Shown: piece by piece, positions 1-8,700 of the stretch | Position numbering within the stretch: the stretch's first letter is position 1 | How the letters are laid out: every line of letters begins with the position of its first letter | Source: Ferruginibacter sp. | GTDB lineage: Bacteria; Bacteroidota; Bacteroidia; Chitinophagales; Chitinophagaceae | Reading direction: 5' to 3' | Assembly (NCBI GenBank): GCA_014379905.1 | Contig: JACMKX010000132.1 | Coordinates: 1 to 64,000 of the forward strand | Length of the DNA: 64,000 bases | The notes under the pieces: model-generated | The model's database searches: none | What the model saw: the letters and a program-made list of their open reading frames with translations, nothing else | Told to the model about the DNA's origin: nothing | Translations under genes and position numbers: made by a program

Positions 1-1
1 A

Positions 2-303
2 GCTCCGCATTACCCCGTTGAAGGGTACTTCAAGGGTTTATACTCTAATGAAGTTGCCCTGATGCTGCTGGTTATAGAACGGGTGCGCAAATGCTTTGGA
101 ATGTGCAGGATGGTCCATCCAGAATGAACAGATGTGGTATCTTGCCCAATTCGAAGCAGGTGGTGATGGATAGCAGTATCAGCAATGGTTTACTATTGGG
201 TATGCGATATTTTGAAGTGTATGGAATTCATATCCAGGATGCAGCAATGGCCACAAATTTTGCCAACTACGATGCCATTTTAAGAACGAAGTATGCCTAC
301 TAA
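2..303 (+). pseudogene. 3' end of an unidentified gene, apparently frameshifted
   Basis: Frame +2 is open from the window edge and reads APHYPVEGYFKGLYSNEVA before losing coherence. Frame +1 then reads sensibly (DAAGYRTGAQMLWNV onward) to a TAA at 301. The two halves join into one protein-like sequence if a single base is gained or lost near positions 57 to 63. In frame +1 there are stops at 19 and 49, so if the gene is intact it would have to start inside the window; the ATG at 91 would give 70 residues with no signal peptide. The C-terminal part is rich in Asn, Tyr and Gly, as in secreted proteins of this group, but I recognise no family. It ends 25 bases before the convergent DUF4252 gene. 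It may be a broken gene, a sequencing slip or a short real ORF. Confidence 0.3.
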
Positions 304-327
304 TCAAAAAATGCTGATCCTAGCCTG

Positions 328-888
328 CTACAAGACTGTTTTAACAGCATCGCTGTTGATAGCTTTCATCATACCTGTCATACTTTCTTCATTGCTTAAA
401 ACCAGGTTGATAAAACCAGATAGCTCTTCGGGAGATAATTTACATTTTATCATGGCATATACCAGGGCATTGTCTTTGGCCGCTAACACAATATTTATTT
501 TACGGATGCTATTGTTTTTTTCTGCCGCATTTATATATACCAGGTTGCCATAAGCATTAATATTCATCCATGTTTGGTAGGGCGCCTTTGTTACCATTGC
601 TCTAAAGGCAGGCATATCGAAGCCGGGCCGCATTACCGCCAGGGTTACTTTTATAGCCCTGATGCGGTTTACATATTTCAGCAATTCTTTGGAGCAGTCC
701 TCATTTTTCAAATGTATTTTTGCCACGGGCCGGGCGAGGAACATCGGCACCCGAACCGTACGTACATCATATACTTCTCTGGTATCCATCTTACGCAGGT
801 CGTGCTGGGTATCCCGGTTGATAAGGCAGGATGGCATGCTCAATAAAGCAGCCAGGCCGGTTAATAAAAGCAGTAGTTGTTTTGTCAT
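328..888 (-). CDS. DUF4252 family lipoprotein
   Basis: A 186-residue exported protein. The N-terminus is a lipoprotein-type signal: Lys3, a run of Leu, then Cys21 in the context SMPSC. The mature part has the length and pattern of DUF4252 proteins, with a first half around FDMPAFRAMV and a second half around LVYAMIKCKLSPEELSGFINLVL; these small periplasmic or outer-membrane-tethered proteins have no known activity. It is the last gene of a minus-strand operon (ECF sigma factor, anti-sigma factor, DUF4252 protein, this gene) and starts 2 bases after the stop of the neighbouring DUF4252 gene, so translation is probably coupled. It is more diverged than that neighbour and looks like an old duplicate of it. 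The family call rests on pattern and context. Confidence 0.75.
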   Translation of the reverse strand: MTKQLLLLLTGLAALLSMPSCLINRDTQHDLRKMDTREVYDVRTVRVPMFLARPVAKIHLKNEDCSKELLKYVNRIRAIKVTLAVMRPGFDMPAFRAMVTKAPYQTWMNINAYGNLVYINAAEKNNSIRKINIVLAAKDNALVYAMIKCKLSPEELSGFINLVLSNEESMTGMMKAINSDAVKTVL

Positions 889-890
889 GT

Positions 891-1433
891 TTATTCGTTT
901 TCTGCGGCTATAAATTTATTTACTTCTTCCATATTTATTTTACCATCGAGAAACAGGAGCAGGTTGCCTTCTTTTTCGGAAGTGATGCTTAGCAACAGGT
1001 TTTGAATGACCGTCCCGTCCGACTGTGCCGTCATAAATTTCAGGCTCCTGCCCTTTGCATTCACCGTAATGAGTTCCATGTAATTTACATCGGCAACGGC
1101 CCTGTTTATATCTGCCTGGAGTTGCTTTAGTTTTTCAGGCGGTAATTTTTCTGCAGACAGGGCTTCTGTAAATTCTTGCAGCAACCCATTTTCTACTGCC
1201 AGCAACTTGAGCGAATTGATCTCTTTTAACATAGACATTAAATTGCTGATGGTTTTTTCGCCGGTATTAATTTTTAATTTATTTAGCAGGCTAAACATAG
1301 GCCTGGCTACGTTTACAGAAATTACACCCTCCATATGCTGGTAGGTATCGAATACCTGCTCCACTTTTTTGTTTTGTGCAATGCCGCAAAAGCTTATATG
1401 CAGCGCCAATAAAACCGTCATTAGTTTTTTCAT
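891..1433 (-). CDS. DUF4252 domain-containing secreted protein
   Basis: A 180-residue protein with a signal peptide (MKKLMTVLLALHISFCGIAQ) and a mature DUF4252 region that begins with the typical VFDTYQHMEGVISVNVARPMF pattern, followed by short alternating strands and helices. The function of DUF4252 is unknown. The gene starts 1 base after the stop of the anti-sigma factor gene and stops 2 bases before the next DUF4252 gene. It is therefore almost certainly cotranscribed with the sigma factor, and may be a target or accessory of that stress-response regulator (inference). Unlike its neighbour it has no lipobox Cys at the cleavage site, since the AQ end suggests cleavage by signal peptidase I, so the two paralogues may sit in different places in the envelope. 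Confidence 0.8.
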   Translation of the reverse strand: MKKLMTVLLALHISFCGIAQNKKVEQVFDTYQHMEGVISVNVARPMFSLLNKLKINTGEKTISNLMSMLKEINSLKLLAVENGLLQEFTEALSAEKLPPEKLKQLQADINRAVADVNYMELITVNAKGRSLKFMTAQSDGTVIQNLLLSITSEKEGNLLLFLDGKINMEEVNKFIAAENE

Positions 1434-1434
1434 G

Positions 1435-2079
1435 TCATTTAAATTTTACATCCAGTTTTGGAATATTGTTTATGCCGGTCATCGTTTGTCGTATATCTCC
1501 TGATAACGCATCCATGGACTTTTGCAGGACGGCCAGGGCTTCGTTTTCATTGCTGATTCGCCTGCCATCTACCATCACAAAAAAATCGTCATTTTTTTGT
1601 TGCGCACCTGCCCCCCGGACTTTTATACTATGTTTGTTGACTATAGATGGTGCGTATTTTACAATCGCTTTTCGGGTAACCGGTATAGTTGGCCCACTGC
1701 TGCTATCCTTAGCTGCCTGCGCTGCTTTTGCTGAGGCTAATGGTACACCCCGAGCAGTTTTCCCGGGCGGAAAAACGGCTGTGTCCTTTTTTGTGTAATT
1801 AATTGCTATGGCTACTATGGCCATCACTATTATTGCCGCTGCATATTTTACCAGTGGCATTTTTCGCAGCGCTCCTATTAGGGGCTGTTGCTGTTTATTT
1901 GCTTCGCTTAAAAATTCTTCAAAGCTCCAGTCCATTACAGGAGCGCCGGCAAGCGGTTCCACCAACGGAAGCGATTCCTGTAACAGGTGCCTGTTGACCT
2001 TAAGCAAGCGTTCTTCTTCAACAGAACTCCCGCCGCTGTAATATTTTTCCAGCAGGTCATTGTATTTGTTGCTGTTCAT
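1435..2079 (-). CDS. Membrane anti-sigma factor-like protein
   Basis: About 214 residues. A cytoplasmic N-terminal part of about 70 residues (NDLLEKYYSGGSSVEEERLL pattern, common at the start of Bacteroidota anti-sigma proteins) is followed by one membrane helix at about residues 76-95 (VKYAAAIIVMAIVAIAINY) and a periplasmic tail. I see no HxxxCxxC zinc motif. The start is taken as the ATG at 2079, because the longer reading begins with TTG; either way it overlaps the 3' end of the sigma factor gene (by 23 bases from 2079). It presumably holds the sigma factor at the membrane until a signal arrives; this role is inferred from position and topology. The downstream genes encode two DUF4252 proteins. 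Confidence 0.7.
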   Translation of the reverse strand: MNSNKYNDLLEKYYSGGSSVEEERLLKVNRHLLQESLPLVEPLAGAPVMDWSFEEFLSEANKQQQPLIGALRKMPLVKYAAAIIVMAIVAIAINYTKKDTAVFPPGKTARGVPLASAKAAQAAKDSSSGPTIPVTRKAIVKYAPSIVNKHSIKVRGAGAQQKNDDFFVMVDGRRISNENEALAVLQKSMDALSGDIRQTMTGINNIPKLDVKFK

Positions 2080-2566
2080 ACGTTTCAATTTTTTGCAGGT
2101 ATGCTCTTACTTTCTGCCTGGCCCTTGCCAGGTTGGTTCTTACAGCAGTTTCATCCATATGCAGCAAGGCCGCTATTTCACTGGTCTCCAATTCTTCTAT
2201 ATCTCTAAGCAGTATTACTGCTTTTTGCTTTGGCGGCAAGGTATCAACATAACCCCGAATGAGTTGCGCCATATTTCCAGGGTTCTGGCTATGCATGGCT
2301 GGCTGTTGGGCGCCTGCCAATGCCAGGTGTTTCCCGTTCATTTGCTGCCGGCGTATTTTGTTAATGCATTCGTTCCGGAGGGCACTCATTATATATGGTT
2401 TCAGTGCAGCTATGGTTGCCAGCCTTTCTTTTTGTTGCCACATTTTGATCATCACCACCTGAACACAGTCCTGGGCTTCGGCGGCGTCATTCAATACATT
2501 CCTTGCAAACCGGTACATAATATCCCGGTAACAAAAAACGAATTCATGAAATACCTTTTCGGTCAT
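2057..2566 (-). CDS. ECF-type RNA polymerase sigma factor
   Basis: A 169-residue sigma-70 family protein with the two domains of extracytoplasmic-function sigma factors. Region 2, at about residues 8-75, includes RFARNVLNDAAEAQDCVQ and KMWQQK; region 4, at about 108-165, includes LPPKQKAVILLRDIEELETS and the DNA-binding helix DETAVRTNLARARQKV. Region 3 is absent, as expected. It heads an operon with an overlapping anti-sigma gene and two DUF4252 genes, an arrangement seen repeatedly in Bacteroidota. Sigma factors of this kind usually drive their own operon. A TGTAACG motif lies on the minus strand about 45 bases upstream of the start (2609-2615) and could be part of such an autoregulated promoter, but that is speculative. 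Confidence 0.92.
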   Translation of the reverse strand: MTEKVFHEFVFCYRDIMYRFARNVLNDAAEAQDCVQVVMIKMWQQKERLATIAALKPYIMSALRNECINKIRRQQMNGKHLALAGAQQPAMHSQNPGNMAQLIRGYVDTLPPKQKAVILLRDIEELETSEIAALLHMDETAVRTNLARARQKVRAYLQKIETYEQQQIQ

Positions 2567-2844
2567 AATGCATTAGCTATAGTAATTAAACAGTTGGGGG
2601 AGGCAATTCGTTACATTAATCTGAAAGTTTTTTTTGCTGGGGTTGGGAAACATATGGGCGTTCGCAGAACCTTGGCTGAGGCACGGAGGCAGGCCCGGAG
2701 TGTTTTCGGATTTAGAAGAAAATTAAAAATCATACCGCTATATAAACACTCGGTAGTTTTCCAGGCATCTCCCGTAGATACAGGCCTGTAACTTTTCGCG
2801 GCTACAATCGTTTTGTATGTTTAAATTCTGCTTAAAACCAAAAT

Positions 2845-3924
2845 ATGACGCTGTTCAGATATTCCATCCTCCTTAGCTGCCTCTTGTTATCGGTTGGTTA
2901 TGTCACGCAGGCGCAATCCAAACAGCAACTGCACTCATTACTAGGCAACATGCCAGCCAAACCGCATGAAAGACCTGATACATTAGAGAAGCTGCGAATT
3001 GATAATGGCTGGAGATACCATCTAAAATTTCTGGCCGAAGATAGCAGCACATTACTCCACACACCAAAAGATTTTATATATGCTTACCTGTTTGTGCCGG
3101 ATGCAGCAGCCCGGCAAAAATTACCCGGCATGGTGGCCATTCACCAGGATGGCAGCCATAATTACCTGGGTTACCTGGAGACAGCGGGTATTGCCGGAGA
3201 TGCAGACCAACACTATGGCTTAGAATTATATACAAGAGGATACATTGTTATCTGCCCTGATCGTTTTCTGCACAATAAAAGAAGGCGTATTGCCAATCCT
3301 GATACATTGGCAGATGTATTTGACAAAGCTGATTTAGCAGAACAACATTGGGTGGGACAATTATTATCCACCGGCAGAAATTTCATTGGTAAAGAAGTGT
3401 ATGATCTTATGCTGGCTACAGATGTATTAATGGAAACCCAGGGAATCGACCGTAAACGTATTGGTGCTGTTGGTCATTCAGCCGGTGGGCAAATATTACC
3501 CTATTTTATGTTTGCTGACAGGCGCATAACAGCCGGCATCTCCTCCTGTGGTGTAGTAGAGCAGGCAGACTGGTTTGCAGAAGATGCCATTAGTAAACGG
3601 AACCTGCTGGCAGTGATACCCAGCTTTACATTACTGGCCCGTACATCAGATTTTATGGGCAGACTCGCACCCCGCCCCCTTCTTCTTACAAGAGGATTGT
3701 TTGAATGGGGCAAAGAAAATAGCAGGCAGCGGGAAAACAGTAAGCGCCACGTGGCTTCCACACTGCAACTCGTGGAAGAATCCACGGTAGCTTACAAGGC
3801 TAAAAATGTTGGGGAGCATTTACAAACTATTTATTTTGATGAGGAAGGCGGAAGACATAGTTTCCCGCCGGGTGTAAAGGCTAAGGCGTTCGGCTGGCTT
3901 GATAAATATCTGAAGACTCCGTGA
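2845..3924 (+). CDS. Secreted alpha/beta hydrolase (dienelactone hydrolase/acetyl xylan esterase-like)
   Basis: A 359-residue exported hydrolase. The signal peptide ends near Ala23 (VTQAQ). The alpha/beta-hydrolase nucleophile elbow GHSAG is at about residues 210-214, in the context RIGAVGHSAGGQ, and a candidate catalytic His follows near residue 338 (GGRHSFPPG). The layout resembles the PF12715-like abhydrolases near acetyl xylan esterases, with an early HQDGSHN segment that could contribute to the oxyanion hole. The substrate cannot be told from sequence; sugar-ester deacylation is a guess from the family. It stands alone: the sigma operon diverges upstream and the ELWxxDGT gene converges downstream. 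Confidence 0.82.
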   Translation: MTLFRYSILLSCLLLSVGYVTQAQSKQQLHSLLGNMPAKPHERPDTLEKLRIDNGWRYHLKFLAEDSSTLLHTPKDFIYAYLFVPDAAARQKLPGMVAIHQDGSHNYLGYLETAGIAGDADQHYGLELYTRGYIVICPDRFLHNKRRRIANPDTLADVFDKADLAEQHWVGQLLSTGRNFIGKEVYDLMLATDVLMETQGIDRKRIGAVGHSAGGQILPYFMFADRRITAGISSCGVVEQADWFAEDAISKRNLLAVIPSFTLLARTSDFMGRLAPRPLLLTRGLFEWGKENSRQRENSKRHVASTLQLVEESTVAYKAKNVGEHLQTIYFDEEGGRHSFPPGVKAKAFGWLDKYLKTP

Positions 3925-3944
3925 GCCCGGAAATAAATGACAGG

Positions 3945-3963
3945 CACCAGGTTTATCCTGGTG
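3945..3963. terminator. Hairpin between convergent genes
   Basis: CACCAGG, TTTAT, CCTGGTG: a perfect 7-bp stem with a 5-base loop in the 98-base gap between two convergent genes. There is no clear T-run on either side, so it is at best a weak intrinsic terminator or an mRNA 3'-end stabiliser. The following 60 bases contain imperfect repeats of the type TTACCRCTTACCACTYGCCACTT. Confidence 0.4.
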
Positions 3964-4022
3964 ATCCCTGATTACCAATCCCTAGTTACTCCATTGCCTT
4001 ACCGCTTACCACTCGCCACTTC

Positions 4023-5585
4023 TTATAGTATCGTCAGCGATCCCGGCACCACCAAACTTCCCCCGGTTGCTACCGTAACAGATGAACCAGCCTGTGCGGT
4101 TACCGCAATATCAAGCACACAATTTCCATTGATCACTACAGTATAACCGGCAGGTAAAACAGCAGGCGGCACCAGGCCCCCGGCCCAGTTGGCAGGATTG
4201 CTCCAGTTGCCATTTCCTGTAAATATATAATTGGTAACCATGGAGGCAGCTACCAGTTTCAATGGTTCTGTACTTTGAGAAATCACCGTATTATTTCCGC
4301 CAAAGTAGAGGGCCGAATTATAAGCTGTAAGACCAGCATCGGTTGCATAAATACCGATCAATGCAGCAGTATTGGTGGCAGTGGCATAACCAATGGTTGC
4401 AGACACTCCATCACTTTGCCACAGATACTGGTTGGTATTGGAGATGATATATATTTTGTTGTTCCATACAGCACCAAACCTGGCAGACTCGGGCGCTGTT
4501 GCCACCAGTTGTGTACCTGCAGTTGTACCATCGCTCTTCCACATTTCCCTGTTGTAATTATTGAGCAGGTATAACAGCCCGTTGTGAATAACCATTTGAT
4601 AAGGCAAACTGTTATCCGGTCCTGGCCACATATCTTTTACCAAAGTGGTTCCGGCGGCTGTGCCATCTGTCACAAACAATTCCTGGCCATGTGTGTCATC
4701 TGCTGCAGAGAAATATATTTTGCTGTTGTACACTGTCATGGCCATGGGAGCACCGCTGTTTAAAACACCCCCGGCATCTGCACGCATATTGATGACCATA
4801 TGGGTGCCGGGCCCTGTTCCATCAGTTACCCACAGTTCACTGCCATTGGTATAATCGAAGCCACTGAAATACATTTTATTATTGAGCACAGCGTAGTTGC
4901 TTCCCGCCGTTCCCGGTATTAATCCACCCGCCTTTACCAAAACGGTGCCGCCCAAAGTACCATCGCTTTTCCACAACCCGTAAGGAAAATTTGGTGCCCC
5001 ATCCCCGGTAAAATATATTTCATTGTTCATCACGGCAAAATTATTAAAGCCATTAAACAGGTTGATGTAATTGTTCCTGATAATAATGGTGCCGGCTGCG
5101 GTACCATCACTCACATACAACCTTCTTTCCCCATCTATCCCATTGCCCATAAAGAATAATTTTCCATTGGCTAATGTGAAGGCAGAAGGAAATGAACCGG
5201 TTGCGCCGGGATACAGATCTTTAAACAATACAGTGCCTGTAGCTGTTCCGTCGCTTGTCCATAGCTCCTGGCCATTTGCCCCATCATTGCAGCTAAAAAA
5301 CAATTTATTGTTGTACGCTACCAGGTTGTTGATTGATCCGTTTAAGCCCGCAGCCGGGCCCAATAACAATGTAGTGGCATTGGTTCCTTCTGTTACATAT
5401 AATTTAAACTGGTTGGCATCATCTTTTGCAACAAAAAATAATTTATTGGCCGCCACGGTAAAATTGTAAGGATTGGAACTTCCAAAACCGGTGCTGATCT
5501 CCTTTACCAGTTCAAGTGTTTGTGCCTGCAGGTTGATGAAAAAAAAATTGAATAAAACAATTACAGAAAATAAATATTTATACAT
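4023..5585 (-). CDS. Secreted ELWxxDGT-repeat protein
   Basis: A 520-residue exported protein. The start is taken at the ATG at 5585, giving the signal peptide MYKYLFSVIVLFNFFFINLQ; the longer reading adds 18 residues that do not look coding. About eight repeats of 45-60 residues carry the ELWxxDGTxxGT motif (for example ELWTSDGTATGT, GLWKSDGTLGGT, ELWVTDGTGPGT, ELFVTDGTAAGT), each alternating with LFFxxNxG-type strands, consistent with a beta-propeller-like surface protein. The last 65 residues form a separate module beginning FTGNGNWSNPANW that also ends the metalloprotease gene at 17109-18899. There is no standard T9SS type A or B tail. Function is unknown; surface display or adhesion is a guess. 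Confidence 0.85.
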   Translation of the reverse strand: MYKYLFSVIVLFNFFFINLQAQTLELVKEISTGFGSSNPYNFTVAANKLFFVAKDDANQFKLYVTEGTNATTLLLGPAAGLNGSINNLVAYNNKLFFSCNDGANGQELWTSDGTATGTVLFKDLYPGATGSFPSAFTLANGKLFFMGNGIDGERRLYVSDGTAAGTIIIRNNYINLFNGFNNFAVMNNEIYFTGDGAPNFPYGLWKSDGTLGGTVLVKAGGLIPGTAGSNYAVLNNKMYFSGFDYTNGSELWVTDGTGPGTHMVINMRADAGGVLNSGAPMAMTVYNSKIYFSAADDTHGQELFVTDGTAAGTTLVKDMWPGPDNSLPYQMVIHNGLLYLLNNYNREMWKSDGTTAGTQLVATAPESARFGAVWNNKIYIISNTNQYLWQSDGVSATIGYATATNTAALIGIYATDAGLTAYNSALYFGGNNTVISQSTEPLKLVAASMVTNYIFTGNGNWSNPANWAGGLVPPAVLPAGYTVVINGNCVLDIAVTAQAGSSVTVATGGSLVVPGSLTIL

Positions 5586-5765
5586 TGGAGCTGTTTTATT
5601 TTTTAAAGTTAATGCATGTACCCCTACACTTCGCCACATTGCCTATTACCTTTTTAGCGTATTGCCGCCCTTCATTTCAAAATTATTACAGCCTCTTAAT
5701 CTACCGCCTTGAGTCATTGAGCATTATTCAATATATTTACTACAGAACCAACTAACCCTTTTACC

Positions 5766-8700
5766 TTGCACAACAGCCTTTTTCATCCCCCTTCGCAAAA
5801 ATCTATACGGCGATCACTACTGCCTGTGATGTTGCTGCTTTTTTCGTTAAATATATTTTCACAACAACGCCTTTTTACCAATCAACAACATTTTGGAGTA
5901 GCCGATGGATTACCGCAAAGCTATGTAACGGGAATTTTACAGGATGCCGATGGGTTTATATGGCTGAGTACTTTCGATGGATTTTGCCGTTACGACGGCC
6001 GTACCTTTAAAACATTCCGCTACAACCCCAAAGACACATCAGGGCTTGCCACCAATACATTAAACGGATTGGGAAAACTGGCCAACAATATCGTTACCAT
6101 ATACTACAGCCCTACAGAGGCAGATGAATTTAACCTGCGAACCTATAAAACCACGCCCAACAATATCCGCAAACGCCTGGCCGAAATACCGGGCATCCGT
6201 TGGCAGTCTTACCGTTTTGGCTACGATAGTCCTAACTGGTTTTTTACTGTAAATAATAATAAAGGCATTGGCTGGCTCAATGGTACTACCGGGAAAATTC
6301 ATTATGCCAACAAGGCAAATGGTATGTTGCACACAGATACCGTAAGCGCTATGGTACAGTCAGCGGAAGGGCATATATACCTGGTCAGTGCAAATGGTGT
6401 ACAGGTAAGCGACACCGCTCAAACAAAATTTGAATGGCATCAATTTAATACTACGCTGGAACAGCAATGGACAAAACTTGGCTGGGATGTATTTGGAGAA
6501 AAATTTTCTATCGTTGCCTGTCCCGGTAATAAACTGGCCATGCTGGAAAAAGATACATTAATACTGCTGGACGTCAACAATAAAACCACCCGTATCATTA
6601 CTCCTCCTGCTCCCAAATTGAATGCCATAGCCGGTCACAATGGTTTACAGGTAGATCCGTCCGGCAGGATTTATTTTGAATATTATGGCTGCATCTATCG
6701 TGTTACTGACAAAGCTGAATTAAAATTATTATGGGAGATCAGTGGTGAGCCCAGCCGGGTAAGTTCTTTTTTTATAGACAGGTCGGAAGTGTTGTGGGTG
6801 AGTTTGAATGCACAGGGTCTGCTGAAAATAGATCTCCAGGCACTTCATTTTGAATCGTACAAATATAGCAGCAATTTTGTAGGCGAAATGACTGCCTGGA
6901 TGAGTGGCAAAGCTGTGCAGCCCGAAGGCTGGGAACACCCCGACGCCAGTTACTATTTTCGACAGGCTGCGGATAGCAAAAGAAATATTTATTCATGTAA
7001 CAGCTGGTATGATCGCTCCGGTGTATTTCAACTTACATCGCAGGGCTTTCGGCGCTTTGCGCATTTACCGGACAATAAATTATTCGCTGCCGTTATTACA
7101 AAGGACAATGATGAGGTATGGGCATTTGATCAATCACAGGCCATGTGGTATACCTGGAGCAACCCCGATGCCATGCCTCAACATTTACAACCGGATGTAG
7201 CCAACTTTACAGATGTAGAACTGGCGGATGCAAAATATGCGGGCGGATACATCTGGATAAGCACCTACATGCATGGTTTATTTCAGTGTGATGGAAATAA
7301 AGTCATTGCCAAATACGCAGGACCGGTTGGTACTAACACGGTTCCAAAAACGCTGACAGAAATATGTGTTGATCCTGTTGACAAAAACAAATTCTGGATT
7401 GGCTCCCGGGGTGGCGGGTTGATATTATGGGATGCCCGCAAAGGATTACAACGCATTTACACTACAGAAGATGGCCTGCCCAATAATACGATTTATTGCA
7501 TACTGCCCGATAAAAAAGGAAGGATCTGGTGCAGTACCAACAAAGGCATCTTCAGGCTGGACGCAGCTACCGGTCATATTATTGCTTTTGAAAAAACAGA
7601 TGGCCTGCAGAGCAATGAATTTAACCGGGCCCATAAATTTATATTACCCGATGGGCGATTGGTGTTTGGCGGACTGGATGGCTACACCATTTTTAACCCC
7701 GGCGATTTTGATACAGATAATACAACGGGACAGGTACCCGTATTGTTAACAGGATTGCAGATCAATAATGAACCGCAGGATATTAACATAGCCAACAGCA
7801 TCGTCAAAGAATCGCTGAGCACTTTATTATCTGTTGAGCTACCCTATTTTAAAAATTATATACGTTTCGAATTTGCCGCTCTCTTATATAACCAACCGCA
7901 AAAAATAAAATACCGTTACCAGCTCAAGGGTGCAGACAAAGGCTGGATAGAAAACGGTTATTCAAACATAGCTTCCTATTCCGCACTTCCGCCGGGCAGG
8001 TATACTTTTCGAATCAATGCTACCGATGACAATGGTTTATGGAGTGATACCGTTAAAGAAATAAAGCTGGTAATTAACCCCCCTTTTTGGGCAACCTGGT
8101 GGGCATGGCTACTTTATGCACTACTTGTTGCCGCATTAATAAGATGGTATTTTGTATTCAGGGAACGTACTTTACAAATTCAGCAAAACCTGGCTTTTGA
8201 AAAAAGAGAGGCCATTCGATTAAGAGAAGTAGATGAATTAAAAGACAGGTTCTTCAGCAATATCACCCACGAATTCAGAACGCCTTTAACGCTCATTATC
8301 ACACCGCTCGAAAAACTGGCACAGGATAGTTCATTGTCTGCCGCAGCCATAAGCAGCGTAAAAACAGCGCAACGAAATTCAAAACAATTGCTTCGCCTCA
8401 TTAATGAATTCCTCGATTTTTCAAAATTAAATGATGGGCAGCTTACATTAAAAACCGCGGCAGGAGAACTGGATACTTTCACCGCAGATTGCGTGCAATC
8501 ATTTGAAGTAGCTGCAAAAGAGAAAAATATTACACTCGGTTTTTCTGTCACTGGTGTAAAAGGTTATTATTTATTTGATGAAGAAAAATGGGGAAAAATT
8601 GTAACCAACCTGTTGAGCAATGCGTTGAAATTTACACCCGTCAATGGTACGGTTGCTGTTAACCTGTCTTCCACCGGTGAATTAATACAATTGGGGGTAA

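Noticed and set aside
2060-2791. 243-codon plus-strand ORF opposite the sigma factor gene
   Set aside because: It is antisense to a clear ECF sigma factor and has the composition of a shadow frame.
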